This document shows positions 27,824 through 37,748 of a DNA stretch of 64,000 bases, piece by piece. The stretch spans positions 1,302,001 through 1,366,000 of the forward strand of contig CANLYJ010000001.1 of assembly GCA_947495295.1 (NCBI GenBank). Direction: 5' to 3'. Source of the stretch: an uncultured Paracoccaceae bacterium. Its GTDB lineage: Bacteria > Pseudomonadota > Alphaproteobacteria > Rhodobacterales > Rhodobacteraceae. Numbering within the stretch: position 1 is the stretch's first letter; the number at the start of each line of letters is the position of its first letter. Position numbers and translations under genes: made by a program. A model generated the notes under the pieces. That model was not told the origin of the DNA. It saw nothing but the letters and a program-made list of their open reading frames with translations, and ran no database searches.

Positions 27824-28858
27824 ATGTCGATCATGAAACTGACTGCGACAACCGCAGCCGTTGCCCTTATGACTACTGCCGCCGCTGCACGTGACAATGT
27901 GCAGGTTGCCGGATCGTCCACCGTGCTGCCCTATGCAGCTATCGTCGCCGAGGTTTTCGGCGAAAATTTTGATTTCCCGACACCTGTTGTCGAATCCGGT
28001 GGTTCATCCGCTGGTCTGAAGCGTTTCTGCGAAGGTGTTGGCGAAAACACCATCGACATTGCCAACGCATCGCGCGCCATTAAATCATCCGAGGTTGAAG
28101 CCTGTGCCGCCGCTGGTGTCACAGACATCATCGAAGTCCGCATCGGTTATGACGGCATCGTCTTTGCCTCTGACATCAACGGCAACGCCTTCGCTTTCAC
28201 ACCGGAAGACTGGTACAAGGCGCTGGCCAACGAGCATTTCATTGATGGCGCACTGGTGCCGAACACCTTTACATCATGGAACGAAGTGAATGCTGACTTC
28301 CCTGACCAGCCGATCCAGGCTTTCATTCCTGGCACCAAGCACGGCACGCGCGAAGTGTTCGAGGAAAAGGTGATCCTGGCCGGTTGTGAAGAAGGTGGTT
28401 TCTTTCAGGCGATGCTGGATGCAGGTGTTGACGAAGACACAGCCGAAGGCAAATGCATGGCGATCCGCACCGATGGCCGCAGCGTTGACATCGACGGTGA
28501 CTACACCGAAACGCTTGCCCGTATCGAAGCCGACACAAACGGCATCGGCGTGTTTGGTCTGGCCTTTTACGAAAACAACACTGACAAGTTGCAGGTCGCA
28601 ACCATGTCCGACGTTGTCCCAACGACAGACAGCATCGCGGCTGGCGACTATCCTGTGTCCCGTCCGCTGTATTTCTACATCAAGGCCGCCCATATCGGCG
28701 TGATCCCCGGTGTAAAGGAATTCGCTGAATTCTTCGTCTCTGACGATATTGCAGGTCCAGATGGCCCATTGGCCGAATACGGTCTGGTGTCTGACCCGGA
28801 ACTGGCCAAGGTGCAGGAAACTGTATCTGGTGAAGTTGTCATGGGCTCTGGCAGCTGA
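27824..28858 (+). CDS. pstS: Phosphate ABC transporter substrate-binding protein PstS
   Basis: A 344-residue periplasmic phosphate-binding protein. ATG 27824 is chosen for AGGAG nine bases upstream. The signal peptide covers ~1-23 (VALMTTAAAARDN cleavage region). The phosphate-binding motifs are AGSSTVLPYA, ESGGSSAGLKRFC, NASRAI and PGTKHGTREVFEE; the last is typical of the alphaproteobacterial branch. It is the first gene of the PhoB-controlled pst operon and is followed by a strong hairpin. Confidence 0.95.
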   Translation: MSIMKLTATTAAVALMTTAAAARDNVQVAGSSTVLPYAAIVAEVFGENFDFPTPVVESGGSSAGLKRFCEGVGENTIDIANASRAIKSSEVEACAAAGVTDIIEVRIGYDGIVFASDINGNAFAFTPEDWYKALANEHFIDGALVPNTFTSWNEVNADFPDQPIQAFIPGTKHGTREVFEEKVILAGCEEGGFFQAMLDAGVDEDTAEGKCMAIRTDGRSVDIDGDYTETLARIEADTNGIGVFGLAFYENNTDKLQVATMSDVVPTTDSIAAGDYPVSRPLYFYIKAAHIGVIPGVKEFAEFFVSDDIAGPDGPLAEYGLVSDPELAKVQETVSGEVVMGSGS

Positions 28859-28868
28859 TTTATGGTTC

Positions 28869-28891
28869 GGGGCGCCGCTGACCGGCGCCCC
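28869..28891 (+). terminator. Hairpin between pstS and pstC
   Basis: GGGGCGCCG (28869-28877) and CGGCGCCCC (28883-28891) form a perfect 9-bp stem with a 5-base loop just after the pstS stop. No T run follows. It probably attenuates or stabilises, giving more PstS than permease. Confidence 0.65.
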
Positions 28892-28917
28892 ATCCTTCCT
28901 TGCATTTGGACATTGCC

Positions 28918-30120
28918 ATGCAGTCGTTGACACTTCCGTTCATCGCAATCGCCGGGCTCGCCGTTCTGGGCTATTTCCTGGCAAAATCCCGGGCTTTGCA
29001 AGTGTCGGAGGGCGATATCCGCAAGCTGGTATCCCTGCCGTCACAACATGCGTTGAACGCGGTGCTAGCCACAATCGTGCCAGCCGTGGCCGCGATTTTA
29101 CTGATTTCGCTTTACGTCCGGCTGACCGATGGTACCGGGTCCTGGTTTTTCCAGTTTGTCGTGATCGGACTTGCGGTCACCGGGCTTGCCCTGTCGCTGA
29201 TCGGGATCAAGACCGAAACCCGTGCCCGCACGTTCGCTGAACGCTGGATCCTTGGCCTGTTGATCTTTGCATCGACTATCGCGATCCTGACAACCATTGG
29301 TATCGTCTTTTCGATGCTGTTCGAGACTTTCAACTTTTTCGGGCAGTATGATTGGCGTGATTTCTTTTTCTCGACCAACTGGTCGCCGAATTTCCGGGGT
29401 AACTCCGATCTGGGAATTATTCCGCTGCTATGGGGTACGCTTTACATCAGTTTCATCGCGCTGGCCTTTGCCGTGCCGGTGGGCCTGTTTGCAGCGATCT
29501 ACCTGTCTGAATATGCTGGTCCGCGGATGCGGTCGGTGGCCAAGCCCGCGATTGAGGTGCTGGCTGGTATCCCCACCATCGTTTACGGGCTGTTTGCCCT
29601 GATCACGGTTGGTCCGTTCCTGCGCGATTACTTTGCCGCGCCCATGGGGTTTGGCCAAAGCGCGTCATCGGTGATGACCGCCGGGTTGGTGATGGGGGTC
29701 ATGCTGATCCCATTTGTCAGCTCTTTGTCGGATGACATCATCAACGCTGTCCCACAGGCGATGCGCGACGGGTCACTGGGCCTGGGTGCCACGAAATCCG
29801 AAACCATCCGACAGGTCGTTGTGCCCGCCGCATTGCCCGGCATTGTCGGCGCTGTGTTGCTGGCTGCATCCCGCGCCATTGGCGAGACGATGATCGTGGT
29901 GTTGGGGGCAGGGGCCGCCGCCCGATTGTCGCTGAACCCGTTTGAGGCGATGACCACGGTTACCGTCAAGATCGTCAGTCAGCTGACCGGTGATACCGAT
30001 TTCGCCAGCCCTGAAACGCTGGTCGCTTTTGCACTGGGTCTGACCCTGTTTGTCATTACTTTGGGGCTGAATGTCCTCGCACTTTATATCGTGCGGAAAT
30101 ATCGGGAGCAGTACGAATGA
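28918..30120 (+). CDS. pstC: Phosphate ABC transporter permease PstC
   Basis: A 400-residue membrane permease starting at ATG 28918 (a weak TTTGGA upstream). There are about eight hydrophobic segments; the C-terminal ABC permease core has the EAA loop LGLGATKSETIRQVVVPAAL and the helix SRAIGETMIVVL. It has a longer N-terminal region (~130 residues) than E. coli PstC. Its stop overlaps the pstA start (ATGA). Confidence 0.93.
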   Translation: MQSLTLPFIAIAGLAVLGYFLAKSRALQVSEGDIRKLVSLPSQHALNAVLATIVPAVAAILLISLYVRLTDGTGSWFFQFVVIGLAVTGLALSLIGIKTETRARTFAERWILGLLIFASTIAILTTIGIVFSMLFETFNFFGQYDWRDFFFSTNWSPNFRGNSDLGIIPLLWGTLYISFIALAFAVPVGLFAAIYLSEYAGPRMRSVAKPAIEVLAGIPTIVYGLFALITVGPFLRDYFAAPMGFGQSASSVMTAGLVMGVMLIPFVSSLSDDIINAVPQAMRDGSLGLGATKSETIRQVVVPAALPGIVGAVLLAASRAIGETMIVVLGAGAAARLSLNPFEAMTTVTVKIVSQLTGDTDFASPETLVAFALGLTLFVITLGLNVLALYIVRKYREQYE

Positions 30121-31436
30121 AGACCTCTCTGCTTGCTGCGGATGCGCGGACCAAGAAACGCAATGCCGCCGAGGCCCGGTTCAAGGCTTACGGGTTTGCG
30201 GCGATTATTGTAGCAATGCTGGCCCTGTTGATCCTGCTGACATCTGTTCTGGGCAATGGCATGAGCTCTTTCCGCCAGACTTACATTGCGCTGGATGTGG
30301 CGCTGCCGGAAGAAAAGCTGGATAAATCCGGTGTCCGCGACCTGTCGGTGATGTCAAAAGTCACGACCATCGGCTATGCCCCAATTCTGCGAAACGCCCT
30401 GCTGGATGCGTTGGCGGCCCAAGGGATTGAGACCGAGCTGTCCGACAAGGACATCGGTAACATGATTTCCAAGGAAGCCGCAGCGACTGTGCGCAACAAG
30501 GTCTTGGCCAACCCCGATCTGGTGGGGCAGACCGTCAGTTTTGATGTGTTGGCATCGGGCCGCATCGATGGTTACTTCAAAGGTCGGGTCACTATGGAAA
30601 GTGCTGCGTTGGATGGTAACACGTCCCCCGAGGCACTGATGATTGCGCAGGCCTTGGCCGATGCCGGTGTGATCGAGACAAAGTTCAACTGGAACTTCTT
30701 TGTCTGGCCGGATGCATCTGATCAGCGGCCCGAAGCCGCCGGGCTTGGCGTCGCGATCCTAGGGTCCCTGTATATGATGATTGTGGTGTTGGTTCTGGCG
30801 CTGCCGATTGGTGTCGCTTCGTCGATTTACCTTGAGGAATTCGCGCCCAAGAACCGCTGGACCGATCTGATTGAAGTGAACATTTCAAACCTCGCGGCGG
30901 TGCCGTCGATTGTGTATGGGATCCTTGGACTGGCCATTTTCATCAACTTCATGGAGTTCAACCAATCCTCCCCCTTGGTGGGTGGTCTGGTGCTGACACT
31001 GATGACGCTGCCGACGATCATCATCTCGACCCGCGCGGCGCTGAAATCCGTGCCCCCGTCGATCCGCGATGCGGCATTGGGTGTCGGGGCGTCCAAGATG
31101 CAATCGGTATTCCACCATGTTTTGCCGCTGGCCGCCCCCGGCATCCTGACGGGCACAATCATTGGGTTGGCGCAGGCATTGGGGGAAACGGCACCGTTGC
31201 TGTTGATCGGCATGGTGGCCTTTGTCCGGGAATACCCGGCAGCATACACGCCCGACGCTGGTTTGTTCGGTGAAGCATCAACCGCACTGCCGGTGCAGGT
31301 TTTTAACTGGACACAGCGGTCTGATCCGGCCTTTGTTGAACGAGCCTCTGGCGCGATCATCACGCTGCTTGTGTTCCTTTTGATCATGAATGCGGTCGCG
31401 ATTTACTTGCGCCGCCGCTTTGAACGGCGCTGGTAG
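30117..31436 (+). CDS. pstA: Phosphate ABC transporter permease PstA with DUF3333-type extension
   Basis: A 439-residue permease. After a first membrane segment (~24-45), residues ~50-200 form a soluble periplasmic insert ([26 protein letters not shown]), matching the DUF3333 extension known from alphaproteobacterial PstA. The permease core follows with [32 protein letters not shown], the EAA loop [19 protein letters not shown] and [15 protein letters not shown]. It overlaps pstC by 4 bases. Confidence 0.93.
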   Translation: MKTSLLAADARTKKRNAAEARFKAYGFAAIIVAMLALLILLTSVLGNGMSSFRQTYIALDVALPEEKLDKSGVRDLSVMSKVTTIGYAPILRNALLDALAAQGIETELSDKDIGNMISKEAAATVRNKVLANPDLVGQTVSFDVLASGRIDGYFKGRVTMESAALDGNTSPEALMIAQALADAGVIETKFNWNFFVWPDASDQRPEAAGLGVAILGSLYMMIVVLVLALPIGVASSIYLEEFAPKNRWTDLIEVNISNLAAVPSIVYGILGLAIFINFMEFNQSSPLVGGLVLTLMTLPTIIISTRAALKSVPPSIRDAALGVGASKMQSVFHHVLPLAAPGILTGTIIGLAQALGETAPLLLIGMVAFVREYPAAYTPDAGLFGEASTALPVQVFNWTQRSDPAFVERASGAIITLLVFLLIMNAVAIYLRRRFERRW

Positions 31437-31446
31437 GAGAGCCAAA

Positions 31447-32247
31447 ATGGAAGATATGTATCACGCGGATCGCGCCATGAGCACACAACAGGACATCAAA
31501 ATCAAAGCTGACAAGGTTCAGGTTTATTATGCCGACAATCACGCCATCAAGGATGTGGATGTTGAAATAGCCGACAAGACTGTCACCGCCTTCATCGGCC
31601 CGTCGGGCTGTGGCAAATCGACATTCCTGCGCTGTCTGAACCGGATGAATGACACGATTGATATTTGCCGGGTTGAGGGTGATATCACCATCGATGGCGA
31701 AGACATCTACGACCCCAAGGTCGATCCGGTACAGTTGCGTGCCAAGGTTGGTATGGTGTTTCAGAAGCCCAACCCGTTTCCAAAATCGATCTATGATAAT
31801 GTGGCTTACGGCCCCAAGATCCACGGGCTGGCCCGTAACAAGGCCGAGCTGGACGAGATTGTTGAGAAGTCCTTGCGCAAGGCCGCCCTTTGGAATGAAG
31901 CCAAGGATCGGTTGACTGCGCCCGGCACGGGGTTGTCGGGTGGCCAGCAGCAGCGTTTGTGTATCGCCCGTGCGATTGCCACGGCCCCCGAAGTTTTGCT
32001 GATGGATGAGCCGTGTTCAGCCCTAGATCCAATTGCGACCGCGCAGGTCGAAGAGCTGATTGACGAATTGCGCCAGAGCTATTCTGTGGTGATCGTCACC
32101 CATTCGATGCAGCAGGCCGCCCGCGTCAGCCAGAAAACCGCGTTTTTCCACCTTGGTAACCTGGTGGAATATGACGACACCGACAAGATTTTCACCAACC
32201 CCGAAGACAGCCGCACGGAAAGCTATATTTCCGGCCGGATCGGGTAA
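31447..32247 (+). CDS. pstB: Phosphate ABC transporter ATPase PstB
   Basis: A 266-residue ATPase. ATG 31447 is chosen because TAGGAGA lies just upstream, overlapping the end of pstA. Walker [21 protein letters not shown]-loop [13 protein letters not shown], signature [15 protein letters not shown], Walker [17 protein letters not shown] and switch [11 protein letters not shown] are canonical PstB. It powers PstCA. Confidence 0.96.
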   Translation: MEDMYHADRAMSTQQDIKIKADKVQVYYADNHAIKDVDVEIADKTVTAFIGPSGCGKSTFLRCLNRMNDTIDICRVEGDITIDGEDIYDPKVDPVQLRAKVGMVFQKPNPFPKSIYDNVAYGPKIHGLARNKAELDEIVEKSLRKAALWNEAKDRLTAPGTGLSGGQQQRLCIARAIATAPEVLLMDEPCSALDPIATAQVEELIDELRQSYSVVIVTHSMQQAARVSQKTAFFHLGNLVEYDDTDKIFTNPEDSRTESYISGRIG

Positions 32248-32258
32248 GGAGCATGTTG

Positions 32259-32966
32259 ATGAATGAACATATCTCATCCGCCTATGACAGGGATCTGGAG
32301 GCGATCACGACCCTGATCATGAAAATGGGCGGTCTTGTCGAGGACGCGATCCTGAAGGCGGCAAAATCGTTGGCTGATCGCGATGTCGAACTGGCCGAAG
32401 AAGTGCGTGCCAATGACAAGATCATTGACGCCCTTGAAGTGCAGATTAATGAAGAAGCGGCCCGCGTCATTGCCTTACGTGCCCCTGTTTCCAAGGACTT
32501 GCGGTCCATTCTTACCGTGCTGCGCCTGTCTGCGTCGCTTGAACGCATCGGTGACTATGCCAAGAATATTGCCAAACGCACCAGTGTTCTGGTTGGCATG
32601 AATCCGGTGAACGGGTCCGATTCCGCCTTGCGCCGAATGGCCCGCGAGGTTGAACAGATGCTGAAAGATACATTGGATGCCTATGTGCGTGGCGACGCCG
32701 CATTGGCCGAGGATGTCCGCCAGCGCGATCACGAAGTGGACCAGATGTACAATGCGCTGTTCCGCGAATTCCTGACCTTCATGATGGAAGACCCGCGCAA
32801 TATCACCGCCTGTATGCATCTGCATTTCATGGCCAAGAATATTGAGCGGATGGGCGACCTCACCACCAATATGGCCGAGCAGGTGATTTATCTTGTCACC
32901 GGCGAGATGCCAGAAGAGGCCCGCCCGAAAAGCGACAAGACCGCATTTGTGACCAATCCGAGCTAG
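32259..32966 (+). CDS. phoU: Phosphate signalling regulator PhoU
   Basis: A 235-residue all-helical protein with two repeats of the PhoU three-helix bundle. It shows the acidic metal-binding motifs RANDKIIDALEVQINEEA and RQRDHEVDQMYNAL, plus RLSASLERIGDYAKNIAKR and HFMAKNIERMGDLTTNMAE. ATG 32259 is preferred over ATG 32253 because GGAGC then has proper spacing. It links PstSCAB activity to PhoR and keeps the regulon off when phosphate is ample. Confidence 0.95.
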   Translation: MNEHISSAYDRDLEAITTLIMKMGGLVEDAILKAAKSLADRDVELAEEVRANDKIIDALEVQINEEAARVIALRAPVSKDLRSILTVLRLSASLERIGDYAKNIAKRTSVLVGMNPVNGSDSALRRMAREVEQMLKDTLDAYVRGDAALAEDVRQRDHEVDQMYNALFREFLTFMMEDPRNITACMHLHFMAKNIERMGDLTTNMAEQVIYLVTGEMPEEARPKSDKTAFVTNPS

Positions 32967-32972
32967 AGACCC

Positions 32973-33659
32973 ATGCCCCAGCAACCCCATGTTCTTGTTG
33001 TTGAAGATGAACCCGCCCAACGCGAAGTTCTGGCCTATAATCTGGAAGCGGAAGGCTTTCGCGTCAGCCGCGCCGAAAACGGTGAAGACGGGTTGTTATG
33101 CGTTGATGAAGACGCACCGGATGTCATCGTGCTGGATTGGATGATGCCCAATCTGTCGGGTATCGAAGTCTGTCGTCGCCTGAAGATCAAGCCTGAAACG
33201 CGCGCCATTCCGATCATCATGCTTTCTGCCCGGTCAGAGGAAGTTGACAAGGTACGCGGGTTGGAAACCGGTGCCGATGATTATGTTGTCAAACCCTATT
33301 CGGTGTCCGAATTGCTGGCCCGTGTCCGTAGCCAATTGCGCCGCGTGCGCCCGGCCACGGTGGGGCAGGTCCTGACCTATGATGACATCGTGCTGGACGC
33401 CGAAACCCACCGCGTCACCCGCGCCGATAACCGGTTGAAGCTGGGCCCGACGGAGTTTCGTTTGCTCAGCACGTTCATGGAAAAGCCGGGCCGCGTATGG
33501 TCGCGCGATATGCTGCTGGATCGCGTCTGGGGGCGCGACATCTATGTCGATACGCGCACGGTCGATGTCCATGTTGGTCGTCTGCGCAAAGTGCTGACCC
33601 AGCATGGCGGCAGCGACCCGGTGCGCACCGTCCGGGGCGCTGGCTACGCGCTGGGGTAG
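32973..33659 (+). CDS. phoB: Phosphate regulon response regulator PhoB
   Basis: A 228-residue OmpR-type regulator. The receiver domain has acidic EDE at 11-13, the phosphorylated D55 in VIVLDWMMPN, LSAR and KPYS. The winged helix (~130-225) has LGPTEFRLLSTFMEKPGRVWSR and DVHVGRLRKVL. It starts 6 bases after the phoU stop. It would bind the repeats at 27709-27741. Confidence 0.95.
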   Translation: MPQQPHVLVVEDEPAQREVLAYNLEAEGFRVSRAENGEDGLLCVDEDAPDVIVLDWMMPNLSGIEVCRRLKIKPETRAIPIIMLSARSEEVDKVRGLETGADDYVVKPYSVSELLARVRSQLRRVRPATVGQVLTYDDIVLDAETHRVTRADNRLKLGPTEFRLLSTFMEKPGRVWSRDMLLDRVWGRDIYVDTRTVDVHVGRLRKVLTQHGGSDPVRTVRGAGYALG

Positions 33660-34076
33660 GTGGGTTCGTCGGTTGCGGGAGCGTTCTACACGACGTTCAC
33701 AACATGAATAACGGCCGTCAGGCCCACATCTTCAGGATCGAACAGCGCGACATTCTCAATGATGACGGCGTTACGCGATGCTGGCCACGCACTTTTTCCG
33801 TGGCGCGGCGCCAAAGGCATTGCGTGTCGATCATATCAGTGCGGTAGGCCCCAGCCCTGTTGCCGCGCATTCCCGTCGTGCAGGGCACATTGGCGCGCCT
33901 ATCCTTTGCCGTCGGCTAAGCCCTGTTCATGGAAATCTATAACCACTGCGCCACGTTGGACCCACATCGCGGGTTGAATTGCTGTGACCGATCCAGAGGA
34001 ATGGACAGATGGCGATACGCGCCGGCTCAACGCAATTTATGCAGATTTCGAAGCGCGTCCGATCTGAGCCGTCTTT
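33660..34076. other. Intergenic region with possible gene remnants
   Basis: Some 417 bases separate phoB from the minus-strand DUF4386 gene. On the plus strand a 27-codon frame (GTG 33984 to TGA 34067) reads VTDPEEWTDGDTRRLNAIYA and onward, more protein-like than random. On the minus strand a short frame around 33690-33825 reads NAVIIENVALFDPEDVG. Neither is long enough to name. They may be fragments of decayed genes. Confidence 0.35.
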
Positions 34077-34739
34077 TCAGCTTGCGGGATGGCCGACCGT
34101 CAGGCGCAGGCCAATGGCGATGAACCAAGCAATGGCACCAAGTCCAAAGATCGCGCCCGCGGTTTCGCCAAAGGCAGGAATGATGGTGGCCAAGCCGCTG
34201 ACCCCTGTCAGAACGCCCAGGCCATTGGTGATCTTACCCAATGATTGCCCACGCCATGCAGCAATGCTGACGCAGAGAATCCAAATTGCGCCTGCAATTT
34301 CATTGCCACCCCCCAAACCAAGTTCGACAGCATGGAGTATTTCCCAAAGCTGCGCGGCCTGCGCCGGATCGGTCATGGCCAATGCAGCAATCCGTTCCAC
34401 CGCAACATTCGCAATCATACCCGCGCCCAACACCAGGGTTGCCCAGACCAGGCCAAAGCCCAAGGTCACAGGTGCCCAGTTTGGTGATGCCGCCGCCAGA
34501 TGCGCATGCAGCGCAATGACCAATACGACCAAGGCCAATGCATTGATGATGTAGATGCCTGTGTTCCAGGTAATCATGAGGCTTTGATTGCTGTGAATAA
34601 ACGCTACGACCGCAGAGGTATCGATGTCATTTGTCCCAAAGCCCAATGGGGCCAGGAGGGTGACCAGCAGCACGAAACCGAAGATGTATGTGCCAGCACA
34701 GGCAAGCGCGGCGAAACCGCCAATTGATCGCAAGGTCAT
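34077..34739 (-). CDS. DUF4386-like membrane protein
   Basis: A 220-residue protein from ATG 34739 with six to seven hydrophobic segments (FAALACAGTYIFGFVLLVTL at ~8-28; NALALVVLVIALHAHLAA; GFGLVWATLVLGAGMIANVA; AIWILCVSIAAW; GAIAWFIAIGLRL). The size and pattern match the DUF4386 family, whose function is unknown. Its start overlaps the stop of the NAD(P)-binding protein (ATGA), so the two are made together; they may form a small oxidoreductase or transport module. Confidence 0.7.
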   Translation of the reverse strand: MTLRSIGGFAALACAGTYIFGFVLLVTLLAPLGFGTNDIDTSAVVAFIHSNQSLMITWNTGIYIINALALVVLVIALHAHLAAASPNWAPVTLGFGLVWATLVLGAGMIANVAVERIAALAMTDPAQAAQLWEILHAVELGLGGGNEIAGAIWILCVSIAAWRGQSLGKITNGLGVLTGVSGLATIIPAFGETAGAIFGLGAIAWFIAIGLRLTVGHPAS

Positions 34740-35632
34740 GACTTGCTCGTTTTTGATGGACCTTGATGCAACGTGGTTCGCGCGGCGGGCGCGGTCACAC
34801 TGTGTTTGAAATAGTCGCTTAGGTGATGCGTGCCATGCCGATCTCCGACCATGTCCAGGGCCATGGCTGACAAGAAGAATTGAGCAGGACCGTGAACTTT
34901 GCGCGGCGTGATCCAAGGCAGGAGCCAGAGCGCTGCGCGCCGCACCCCTTCCGGCAGACAGGTTATGCGTGGGGGTACGTCGTGACTGGCGAAGGCCAGT
35001 TCAGCCACCTCGCGCAAGCTGAAAACATCCGGGCCGCCGACATCAAGCCACGATTTTTCCTGTTTGATCGCCTCAGCCGTGGCTGCGGCCAGATCGGCCC
35101 CATGGATCGGGTTAATCCGATTTGATCCATCGCCAAACAGCCAAACCCGTCCGGCCTGTGCCATGGACAGGATATCCCCCATGTCAGAGAAATACCCGGA
35201 AGGCGCGATCACTGTTTTCGCGAGCGGGCTTTCTTTTAGTCGTTCGACGAAAGCCGCCTTTGCCGCGACCAAAGCCACGTCTGGCATAAGGCCGGCATTC
35301 AGAACATGAACGTAAGCGAACCGGCCGACCTCGGCCTTTTCGGCCTCATGCAGTAGATTCAGGTTGGCCTGATAGTCCACATCCCAATACCCGAGCCCAT
35401 CGGCCTGCCGGGTAATCCCAAGTGCAGAAATCACAAGATCAACACCTGACATGATACCTGCCAGGGATTCGGGCACGGTCGCCTCCGCCTCTATCAGTTG
35501 GTCCGCGCAAAGCGTTTTGGCCACCACGGCGTTGCGCACAAGGGCCGTTACATACCACCCCCGCCGTTGATATTCTTCGCAGAGAAAGCGACCAAGATAT
35601 CCGGTTGCGCCTGCTATCAGTACGGTTTTCAT
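34736..35632 (-). CDS. NAD(P)H-binding SDR family protein
   Basis: A 298-residue atypical short-chain dehydrogenase starting at ATG 35632 (CGGAG upstream). The N-terminal Rossmann motif is IAGATGYLGRFL; VISALGIT, PSGYFSDM and NPIHGADLAAA follow, as in NmrA-like and complex I assembly-type SDRs. The classical YxxxK is not evident, so it may bind NAD(P) as a sensor or chaperone rather than catalyse. C-terminal residues (WLLPWITPRKVHGPAQFFLSAMA) may touch the membrane. Confidence 0.8.
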   Translation of the reverse strand: MKTVLIAGATGYLGRFLCEEYQRRGWYVTALVRNAVVAKTLCADQLIEAEATVPESLAGIMSGVDLVISALGITRQADGLGYWDVDYQANLNLLHEAEKAEVGRFAYVHVLNAGLMPDVALVAAKAAFVERLKESPLAKTVIAPSGYFSDMGDILSMAQAGRVWLFGDGSNRINPIHGADLAAATAEAIKQEKSWLDVGGPDVFSLREVAELAFASHDVPPRITCLPEGVRRAALWLLPWITPRKVHGPAQFFLSAMALDMVGDRHGTHHLSDYFKHSVTAPAARTTLHQGPSKTSKS

Positions 35633-35649
35633 AATCATAACTCCGGTTG

Positions 35650-36024
35650 TCAAAGAAACGCGACGCATAAGGCGGCGGCGACCATGGCAATTGTCACAGG
35701 TCCCCAAAGCAGGCGTTCAGGACGGGATCGGCTGATGTTGTTTGCGATCATGGTCAAGACGGACAATCCGACAACGGCCCAAAAGACGGCCGGTGCAACC
35801 TGTGCCGAAATGACACCGCCCTGCGCCAGAACGACCCATGCCATCGCGGCCATCAGCGCGCCTTGCATAACGGCCAAGGCCCGCCACAGGGGCGGTAGCG
35901 TGCCGGGGTGCAGCCCACCGTTGGCAAAGCGACCCAAAGGCGCACCAAACGCAAGCGCGATCTGCATCGCAATCGGGCAAGCAGCGCAAACCGCATAGAT
36001 GCTGGCGGCGAGGGCGGGTGTCAT
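35650..36024 (-). CDS. Small membrane protein, unknown function
   Basis: A 124-residue protein with four hydrophobic segments: a Cys-containing one at ~5-25 (AVCAACPIAMQIALAF), ~45-68, ~75-95 and ~105-124. The motif AACPIAMQ and the Gly/Pro loop GRFANGGLHPGTLPPLW stand out. It lies 17 bases upstream of the SDR gene on the same strand, forming a three-gene set with SDR and DUF4386. No family recognised. Confidence 0.6.
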   Translation of the reverse strand: MTPALAASIYAVCAACPIAMQIALAFGAPLGRFANGGLHPGTLPPLWRALAVMQGALMAAMAWVVLAQGGVISAQVAPAVFWAVVGLSVLTMIANNISRSRPERLLWGPVTIAMVAAALCVAFL

Positions 36025-36254
36025 CGCTGCCCTCTTGTTCCAAAAGCTGGTTTATCTGCACTTATGCCGATGCCTGCCCACGACGATGCAGGGCGGCCTG
36101 TTTCAACTGTTGGTTCGTTCGTAAGCGCGATGTTCAACTGCAAGTGCAAAGTAAGCCTGGTATCTGATGTGGCGGGCCGTGACCACCGGCCGGTCACATG
36201 CGCGTAGAGCGCGGCAAGGCTGCGGGTTTGGTAATGCATGATCTGCTCCCGCCT

Positions 36255-36617
36255 CTAGCCGACAACCGCGTGGCCACGACCCCGCAAACATGCCACGACA
36301 ATGGATTCACGCCGCTCGGCGGCGTCGACGGCACTGGAAATGCCACCGGCCAAGCCACCTGCAACAGCACCTCCCAACGGATCGCCATCGTCAGCTCCGG
36401 CCAAGACGGCGCCAACACCAGCGCCCAGAACAGTGGCGGCGACCGTTTCTTGATCGAATTGTTTTTGGTTGCGCGCCAGTGATTGGCAGGCGGACAGATC
36501 GTTTTGGAAGCCTGCGGTTGGCGGGCCATCCAGAATGGGCGTGTAATTCGCACCACTGTCCGCACAGGCGGCCAACAGACCGGCACCTGCAACAGCGATC
36601 AGCGTGTTCGTTTTCAT
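36255..36617 (-). CDS. Glycine-zipper lipoprotein
   Basis: A 120-residue lipoprotein. The signal peptide ends in LLAAC with lipid-modified Cys18 (LAAC lipobox). Residues ~60-95 are a glycine zipper (VLGAGVGAVLAG and GGAVAGGLAGGISS), as in the YMGG/SmpA-like outer-membrane lipoproteins. A second Cys pair (C44 and a C-terminal VACLRGRG) could form a disulfide. A role in the envelope is inferred. Confidence 0.75.
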   Translation of the reverse strand: MKTNTLIAVAGAGLLAACADSGANYTPILDGPPTAGFQNDLSACQSLARNQKQFDQETVAATVLGAGVGAVLAGADDGDPLGGAVAGGLAGGISSAVDAAERRESIVVACLRGRGHAVVG

Positions 36618-36716
36618 GGTCTGACCTTTCTCGTCATCTGATAAGAGAGGAGATAGGCGAACATCACCCTTCAGGGCATGACCGCAAGTATCATGGCATT
36701 GACACTTTGTAACAGA

Positions 36717-37748
36717 TTAGGCGCAAGCAACCTTGTTCAGATAGGCCGTCGGGCTGTGACCGGTCCACCGCTTGAACGCCCGCACGAAGGATGACGCCTC
36801 TGAGAACCCCAACAGATAGGCTGTTTCGTTCACGGTGACCTTTTGGGCCGTGAGATAGTCCAACGCCATCCGCTTGCGCAGATCATCATGAACATCCCCG
36901 AAGGTCAGCCCTTCGTCTTTCAGACGGCGGTAAAGCGTTTGACGGCTCATGCCGATATCCCTGGCGACCTTATCCATCGAGATGCTGCCCTCGTGCAGGC
37001 ACGGCAGAATTTGCGCCGCAACAAGGCTGCCGGTCGTCGTGTCTGTTCCCAGATCGTCGAGCAAAGCATCTGCATGGCGGGTGAAAATGCTAAAGGCGTA
37101 GGCGTGCCCCGGTTCAAAATGAGACTCTGTCGACACCCAAACGGGATCAATGCGCAGCGCGTTGCGTGCTGCATTGAACATGACGGGGATCCGAAAAAGC
37201 GCTGGATATTCATCAACATGTGGCGGCGGCGCGTAGGTCACCTCTAGCTCAATCGCAAAGGTAATGTCAGGGAACGATCTGCGAAACTCGCTGACAAATC
37301 GCGCAAAGGACGCTTCGGTGGCCAGGTAGTCTACTGCTGGCATGATCAGATGGTCAACGATCCACACACCTTGGGGTGTTTGCAAAAGCTCATAGCGGTC
37401 AACACCTGTGGGCAGATCAACATCCGCCATCAGGCGGATATAGCGATTGAGCTGCTCTATCGAATGCGCAAGTGACGCGGACGTGTGAACGATCTGCCCG
37501 ACGACCGAGATCGTCTCAAGCGCTGACTCCAATGTGTGGCGCAACAAAAGTGCGGTGTCACCGGTTTGGGCGATCCCCGCTGCGATCAAAGCTTGATAGG
37601 CCGAAACGGGAATGCGATTGTCTTGGTCGCTGAAGTCGGCCTCGGTCAGGCCGGCTGCGCGCAATAAAGACGTGCGATTGGCCCCCTGATCAACAGCAAA
37701 ATTCGCAAATGCCGCGGCGAACCCGGATGCCATTGTTGGTGTGTTCAT
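36717..37748 (-). CDS. AraC family transcriptional regulator (arabinose-binding-domain type)
   Basis: A 343-residue regulator. The N-terminal ~220 residues match the Arabinose_bd (PF12625) domain of OruR/ArgR-type AraC proteins (ALIAAGIAQTGDTALLLRH, RFVSEFRRSFPDITFAIE). The C-terminal HTH has DIGMSRQTLYRRLKDEGLTF and AYLLGFSEASSFVRAFKRW. Such regulators often control a neighbouring catabolic gene, but none is adjacent here. A perfect 12-bp palindrome CCTCGGCCGAGG lies upstream (37852-37863). Confidence 0.85.
   Translation of the reverse strand: MNTPTMASGFAAAFANFAVDQGANRTSLLRAAGLTEADFSDQDNRIPVSAYQALIAAGIAQTGDTALLLRHTLESALETISVVGQIVHTSASLAHSIEQLNRYIRLMADVDLPTGVDRYELLQTPQGVWIVDHLIMPAVDYLATEASFARFVSEFRRSFPDITFAIELEVTYAPPPHVDEYPALFRIPVMFNAARNALRIDPVWVSTESHFEPGHAYAFSIFTRHADALLDDLGTDTTTGSLVAAQILPCLHEGSISMDKVARDIGMSRQTLYRRLKDEGLTFGDVHDDLRKRMALDYLTAQKVTVNETAYLLGFSEASSFVRAFKRWTGHSPTAYLNKVACA

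Noticed and set aside
36025..36254. A 72-codon minus-strand frame (36021-36239)
   Set aside because: It overlaps the start of the downstream membrane protein gene, lacks a ribosome binding site and resembles no protein.
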